From Phocoena phocoena (lineage: Eukaryota > Chordata > Mammalia > Artiodactyla > Phocoenidae): 64,000 bases of DNA. Positions 58,335-64,000 of the stretch are shown here, one piece after another. The notes beneath the pieces were generated by a model. The model made no database searches. It was not told the DNA's origin and saw only the letters and a program-made list of their open reading frames with translations. Position numbers and translations under genes: made by a program. The stretch spans positions 51,787,124 to 51,851,123 of the forward strand of contig NC_089226.1 in assembly GCF_963924675.1 (NCBI RefSeq), read 5' to 3'. Numbering within the stretch: position 1 is the stretch's first letter; each line of letters starts with the position of its first letter.

Positions 58335-58510
58335 TTTAGTGTTACATATTTATATGTGGTTTTGAAAATCCTGCTTCTTCATGTTCAAACCATGTGTGAT
58401 TTATGCAAGTTTTAGCACTACCTTCTAAGCTTTAGTTTCTTCCTTGGAAAAATGGAGGAAGTAATGCACACCTCACACTTCTATTATCACAGTACAAAGT
58501 AAGTGAAGTC
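58335..58510 (+). mobile_element. MIR SINE fragment
   Basis: 'tgtgatttatgcaagttttagcactaccttctaagctttagtttcttccttggaaaaatggagg' follows MIR (gtgaccttgggcaagttacttaacctctctgtgcctcagtttcc), decayed, in sense. Confidence 0.45.
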
Positions 58511-59359
58511 TTTTTAAGTCTTTTTAGCACACAAACAATTTTTTATTTATTAGTTTTTTGCTACTCTTCCCCCTCTCCCCAATACAAACACCCCTATAAA
58601 CACATACACCTAGAACTTTCTTTGCCTTGTTGTTAGGAAGTTTCAGTTGTTATTTTGTGCTAGATTGAAACATTTTTGTTCACCATAAAAATATTTTGGA
58701 AGCAAGATGTAATTACCCAGGCTGCCCTTTGGGCTAATGAAGCTGAAAGGCTAGCACTGAACCACCATATGTGCTGTGCATGGAGGGGCCTGTTGGAACC
58801 ATGCATTTAAATCCATTTCTTCCTGAGAACAATTAGATAAAACCATCCAATTCTTCCAGGAGCTTTGAAATGATCACCTGTTGGACCCAGACTCTGGGTA
58901 AATTGCTTTCATTTGAATACGATTTGGAATTTGTTCAACTAATCACAGTCTGTTAATTGCATTTTGGAGGAAGAAAGAAATTGAATGAAGTGACTGGTTT
59001 TTGTTAGATTCACGCCAGCCATGGGATTCAGTGTGTGGCTACAGCATTCTACCCTGTTAATCTCAATAAAAGGAGGACTTTGCAAGCTGTAATAATTAAA
59101 TCACCCTTTACAAGACAAAATAAGTTCTACGTGGGAACATGTTATGCTACACTACATTATATCTTACATATCATATATTCCTACTTACATTGACCATCTT
59201 CTTTATCCAAAAATACCAGATACCAATAATCTAATGTACCTTGATTATCCAGGGCCAATTATCCATGGTGATTTTTCACCTTGGCAAGAGAAGGCATTTT
59301 GAATATAATGATGACACCATGCTCCATTGTTCTCCTAATAAATTTTTTTCCTCTAGTCT
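58511..59359. other. No recognised feature
   Basis: No domain-bearing frame or repeat family is evident. Confidence 0.4.
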
Positions 59360-59480
59360 GAGGCAGTGGAAAGCACATGAACTCCTAGTTATTTCAAGCA
59401 GAGTTTGAATAGCAAAATTGTGCCAACTAGTTGAGTAAACATGGTAAAAATACACCACTTCTCTAAGCCTCTGTTTGAAA
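59360..59480 (+). mobile_element. MIR SINE fragment
   Basis: 'ggcagtggaaagcacatgaactcctagttatttcaagcagagtttgaatagcaaaattgtgcc...cacttctctaagcctctgtttg' is a decayed MIR in sense. Confidence 0.45.
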
Positions 59481-60915
59481 CAACCAGTTATTTTCAGATA
59501 TCACAGGATAAAACTAGAAAACTTCATATATCACATTTAACAAAGTGTTTATGCCACAGTGAGCAGCTGCAGTGCAGTTCTATCAAGCAGAAGCAGTAGT
59601 AGTAATAAAGGTATGGTTATATCACATTATTTGGGTAAATCAAATTCCATCCCAAGTCCGATTTTCTTTTTCCCTCTCAAAGATCAGTACTGAGTAATCT
59701 ATTTACTTTTCTGGACCTTTTTCTAAATAAATAAAATGATTTTATTCAGTACCCATGATTTATATAAAAAATACAAATGATTATTGCCCTCGAGTAGATT
59801 ATAATGTACTTTACGTGATGTGAATAATGTACCTTGGTACCAACAAAATGGAATTACCTAGTAGTTCTTATTTTGTTCTTATAAAGACCAGACCACTAGA
59901 AAACTTGTAAGATACAATATCAAAAATAAAGCAGAAATAATCTGCAATTCCAAAATTGTGAAGGCATTTTGCAAAGTTGGAAGACATTTTTCCTTATTTT
60001 TAAGAAATGCCTCAAAGCTGAGTACTATAAGTACTCACATATCCTAAAAAGAGGAGCTGGATTCATCAGTACAGTTCAGGATGATAGGTGAGAAACACCC
60101 ACATATTCTGAGAAGTGCTTGCTATATCTACTCTAAACTTGCTGAGCGGTCACCAAAATCAATCCAGAATCTCTAGCTAGCCCATCCATAACATATTTCC
60201 AAGCTACATACAAAATGACTGAAGTTTCATTGTAATGAAAAAGAGAAGAGGATGTCTTGAATGGATTTCATAGGAGTAGAAGGCGCTGTAATGTTTCTCC
60301 AAAGCCAGCCATTGTGAGTCAGACTTCTCAGTTCCTGAAAATAAGAGTATTCTAACGACCACACAGCTGTGTTACATGCCAAAGATGCTATCCAGTTGGT
60401 GTGGAAAAAAGGGGTGACATAGCAAATTGAATGTAGTGTTGGGGGAAAGTAAAGCCCTTCTAAATTGAGCCTTAAGGAATCTAACTCATTAATAACCTGG
60501 TTTTACAGTCAACACACACATACACCACATAACTCAAATTGCTGTTTTCACATAACATCAGAAGCATTTTCTCTCACTAAATACTCTTTGTTTTTAAAAT
60601 CAATTCCACTCCTGTTGCACACTGAAATTTTTACAATTTTTTGCTATTAAAAAGTAAGGTATGCTTGAACAACTTCATGCGTAACAATTATTCAGCATCT
60701 CTGGTTATATCCTTTGCATGAATTAGTAGACCTAAAGCTGTGACCATTGTTAAAGATCTAGGTACATACTGACAACCTGCTCTCTGTAAAGGTTATAATA
60801 ATTAGAGGTCTCATTAAGTTATAGTAATAGGAGGTTCCAGCAGCCATATATGAGAGAGCCACCACATCATGGAAAGCACTGTAATAAGTGAAAACAAAAC
60901 AAAAAACTCATTTTT
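59481..60915. other. AT-rich DNA without recognised feature
   Basis: Only short frames occur. No GC-rich island, splice-flanked open block or transposon terminus was seen. Confidence 0.4.
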
Positions 60916-60919
60916 TAAA

Positions 60920-61165
60920 ATTAAAAAGGTTGACATTTTTCATATATTTATTTGACATTTAGTTTTTGTCTTGACAATTACCTTCTTGGGTTCTTTGCCC
61001 ATATTTCTATGGAAACCATTGTGGGTTGTTAAATTGATTTCTAAGAGCTTTTTGTATATCAAGAATTATAAACCTTGTCTACTATATTTATAGCAAAGAT
61101 TTTCTCCCCTTTGTCATGTGCTTTTTAGGTATGTTTATTTGATATTTTTCCATAAATTTGACTAA
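60920..61165 (-). mobile_element. Old L1 ORF2 C-terminal fragment, antisense
   Basis: 'ttgggttctttgcccatatttctatgg', 'tttctaagagctttttgtatatcaagaattataaaccttgtc' and 'gcaaagattttctcccctttgtc' form the antisense L1 ORF2 segment seen also at 11260-11380 and 41150-41260, heavily decayed. Confidence 0.65.
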
Positions 61166-61239
61166 ATTTTTTAAAAATATGAATTCAGTACAAGAACAGG
61201 ACAATGAGTATACTAATTCATATTCATAGTTTGTTCACA

Positions 61240-61545
61240 AAACACACACACACAAAGAGCCAGTTATTTTTTTAAAGTATGTTAATTTGGGAAGAGTAGA
61301 GAATTGCAGTTCAGGACAAGCAAACTAAGGCAAATCATAAGCAAGTCCGGAGAACATAGGAGAGGGGCTTGCTTTTATAAAGAGAAAAAGAAAGTTGTGA
61401 GGGGCTGTTTCAAAGAGACCAGGATGGTGACATTGTCTCATTGGCTGTACTGTTGCTGGGCAAGGAGAAATTCTTCCTTCCTACTACTGGGGTCTGAGTG
61501 GTGGTGCATGAAAACTCCCCCTTCAGGGCTTCCAAACTCCATTTT
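61240..61545 (-). mobile_element. Probable 3' LTR of a class I endogenous retrovirus
   Basis: On the minus strand the order is U3-like sequence with a CCAAT box (sense ccaat, 61440-61444), a TATA box (sense ctttataaaagc, about 61371-61382) about 60 nt later, then 'ctccggacttgc' and 'gaactgcaattctctactcttcccaaattaac' with a degenerate polyadenylation hexamer. This spacing is typical of ERV1 LTRs. Outer borders are not sharply defined because no second LTR is in the window. It lies downstream of pol on the same strand. Confidence 0.55.
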
Positions 61546-62384
61546 AAATTAACTTTCCTTTATTTTCACATTTTCCTCTTTGATCAAGATGTTTTTCTCA
61601 ATAGCATTGCTGATCAAGAGTCAGGTTTCTCAGATTTAATGGTTTCATCCTTTGATGCCAGAAGGAAACTTTTCTGGTTTTCATGTCCCACATCCCCACA
61701 TCTGAGGGAGAGTGCACAGACTTGAAACCTGTGAGGCCATATTTGCATAACAAGAAGGGGTAGGAGGGAGAACTCTCAGGCATTTTCCATCTGAGATAAG
61801 CATTGGAGATTATCATTCCTTTGAGCATATTACCTCTGCAAAGATTTGAAAGCCAACAGGCACAAAATTTAGCAGAATAATGACCCTAGTTTTTATAATA
61901 ACAAAAAAGCAGGAGCCAAACCTGAAGGCAACCAGCTAAAGAGGTCAAAGGACCATGAACTGTCAGGTAATGATTGGCAAATGTGTAACAACATATGAGA
62001 ATACCTCTTCATATCAGCCTAATCTGATAGGTAACATCCATAGGCTTGAGAGTTAGCATTCGGGGTCAAAGAAGAGACCAAGGGATCTCTGACATCATGA
62101 ACAGACTGACATTTTGGCAACAGCTCCAACAGTCAGAAAGATTTTCCCCTTTTTCAGTAGATTGGACCAAGAAAGAGAGGGAGGAGATGACAGCAAGAAA
62201 AAGGTATGCAAACCTGGTTTGGTCATCTTGGGAAAGCTGTCTGTTGGATGCTGTCTGCTTAAATTCCTGGAAATCTTTCTTTCAGGTTGCCAGATAGTGT
62301 GTGAGTCCAGTCAGGGCTTGTTGTTTTCTTAGATGTGATATATGAATCCAGGAGTCTATTCCTTGAAGTATTGTAGCACAAGAG
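61546..62384 (-). other. ERV internal region between pol and LTR, no env recognised
   Basis: Only about 0.84 kb separates the integrase end from the LTR, too short for a complete envelope gene plus leader. The longest minus frame (61598-61828) has no transmembrane segment or fusion-peptide-like block that I recognise. A purine run in sense (gaaaaaggggaaaa, about 62143-62156) resembles a polypurine tract. Deletion of most of env is the simplest reading. Confidence 0.45.
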
Positions 62385-64000
62385 TTAGTTAATTGTACCT
62401 GATAAAGCCCTTTCCAATGAGGTTGAAGAGTGTCTTTCTGGAAATACCTTTTCCAATAGCTGAAATCTCCCAGGTTTCAAGGTGTGATGTTTAAGGTCTT
62501 CATCTCCCAGGAGTGCACAGTGAAAAGATTGCTCTATTAAAGCATACTTATTTTCAACAGAAACAATTAGGCCTCTACAATATCGAAGTATATCTCCTTC
62601 TATCAGCTGTGGCTCAAAAGAGGCAGGAACTAGATGCATAGAGCATCCTGCGATTATCTCAAAATTGGGGAGCTTATGAGTTCCAAAAGGGGTAGACCTG
62701 AGATTTAGAAGGACTAGTGGCAGTAACTTTGGACAGGGTATTTGAAGGGTTGATACTGTTAGTGCTTTCAATTAGCCCTGAGGACTGAAGGTGGTAAGCA
62801 TAGTGAAAGTGTTGAGAAACCAGCCAAACAGCACAGACCTGTGGAATCACTTGACTGCGGAAGTGAATTCCCCAGTCAGTATGAAGTTTAAGGGGGGTTT
62901 CCCAGGTAGAGACAACATTTTCTAGTAGGATTTTAGCCACAGTAGTAGCAGTAGCCTGTCCACAAGGAAAGGCTTCAGTCCAGTGAGAAAATATGTAAAT
63001 CATTACCAAGATATATTTATATGAGTGAGATGGGGCTAGCTATATAAAATCCATCTGCCAAACCTCAAATGGTCCATTCCTGAATTGTACTTCAGAAAGG
63101 TAGGGCAAACAAACTAGGCACTCTTTGTGACCTTGTTAACATCTACACACTAGTATTGAAGACCAGTGGTTTAATGTACGGTAGTCAATGGTGAAAATTT
63201 TAGTCTCTGGCAAGACTGGATTGTTATTTGGCCCAAGCCAGAGTCTGTTTTATCAAAACAATAGTTATTAGATTTCCAGTATTGTTTTTCCTTTTCTGGG
63301 GCCAACTGCTGGACATCTTTAGTTCTAAATTATCATTTGGGGGAACATCACTTTGGATCATAACAGAGGTTGAATTGTTGGTTCCTTAAGAATAGCATTT
63401 GGCAGAAATATTAGTGAGATAATTTCCTTTAGCCTATAGGGAATCAAGTTTGGAATTCCCAGGAACCTTGATAATGGCCACAGCAGCTGGCAAGAGTATA
63501 GAATCTAATAATTCCTGGACATAATGTTTTCCACAGGAAGTGAGGAAGCCTCACTGTTTCCATAGCATTCCAATGTCATGAGCTACTCCAAGGGCATAAC
63601 TACTGTTAGTATAGGTATTTGCAGTTTTACCTTTTGCTAAAATGTAGGCCTGAATAAGAGTGTCCCGTTGCGCTGAGGTAGCTGAGATCAAAGGTATTGC
63701 CTTACTGACTTCAAAGGAGTTGCAATAGCATATCCAGCCTAATATCTACCATTTTTATCTTTTAAGTAGAACAATCAGTAAACAGCAATAAAATCAGCAT
63801 TATTCAAGGGCGTTTCCTGTAGTCACCAGTGATTCAGGAGGTGATCTGTAGACAACTGGCTTCTACTGCGTGAGGTACAAAGATAGAGGGAATCTCATGA
63901 CTTTCTTCCATGGCCTTGGCTAAAAGGGCAGTGACAGGAATGGCTCTGAGGGAAGGAGTTTATCCATGTGCCACAGGATCTAGCAGTTGGCTATAATACT
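62385..64000 (-). pseudogene. Class I endogenous retrovirus pol (RNase H and integrase), broken, runs off the window
   Basis: Integrase inserts retroviral DNA and RNase H degrades the RNA of the hybrid. Both are decayed here. The integrase core (62674-63009) shows FSHWTEAFP, HTDWGIHF and SSGLIESTN. The second aspartate and the glutamate keep a 35-residue gap, but tyrosine stands where the first aspartate is expected (MIYIFS). A frameshift within 62674-62771 leads to the C-terminal part (62385-62771; STPFGTHKL). Upstream (63200-64000) RNase H-like sequence is scattered over frames with many stops. In the usual TDSxYA motif the residue is asparagine (TNSSYALGVAHD, near 63600). It is a genomic fossil with no complete frame. 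Confidence 0.8.

Overview
This is repeat-dominated nuclear DNA from a placental mammal, most likely a cetacean. The main evidence is four copies of a tRNA-derived CHR-type SINE whose head reads GGCTTCCCTGGTGGCGCAG. Cetacean-type L1 LINEs sit beside ancient mammalian repeats (MIR, L2, MLT1-like LTRs, Tigger). No BovB-type element or ruminant-specific SINE was noticed. I see no intact host gene. Nearly all long open frames are LINE frames, their antisense shadows or low-complexity DNA. The window is intergenic or lies in a large intron.

Layout. 1-10.2 kb: MLT1-like LTR edge, L2, a compound TC/TA microsatellite, antisense L1 pieces, one SINE with a clear target-site duplication (TSD) and a Tigger/MER2-like DNA transposon. 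10.25-17.85 kb: a full-length minus-strand L1 of about 7.6 kb with a perfect 17-bp TSD, a long CpG-rich 5' UTR containing several tandem duplications, and ORF1 and ORF2 broken by a few frameshifts. 17.9-26.2 kb: MIR, L2 and decayed L1 and hAT remnants in AT-rich DNA. 26.2-27.9 kb: a minus-strand processed retrocopy of WTAP, apparently from its short, intron-terminated transcript, with a perfect 14-bp TSD. 29.7-33.3 kb: a Tigger element with a transposase remnant, an LTR-like repeat, two SINEs in opposite orientation and a very short L1 insertion. 37.2-37.5 kb: one candidate host exon on the minus strand. 38.8-39.3 kb: an MLT1A-like LTR. 40.0-52.8 kb: an old antisense L1M, hit by a tailless SINE and then by an 8.2-kb plus-strand composite insertion. 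That insertion has an 18-bp TSD, a 180-bp non-L1 head, a full-length L1 and a second 5'-truncated L1. 52.8-57.3 kb: old L1/HAL1-like ORF1 sequence in both orientations, interrupted by an unidentified 0.93-kb retrocopy and by an older SINE. 61.2-64.0 kb: the 3' part of a class I endogenous retrovirus on the minus strand (LTR, then pol), running off the window.

The elements do not form a pathway. They record layered retrotransposition: L1 machinery moved its own RNA, SINE RNA and host mRNAs (WTAP and at least one unknown) into the same neighbourhood. I found no sign of a new multi-gene system. The observations most worth checking are the composite L1 insertion and its unknown head, the WTAP isoform retrocopy, the tailless SINE, the duplicated L1 promoter and the candidate exon. 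Family names come from pattern memory; no database search was run.
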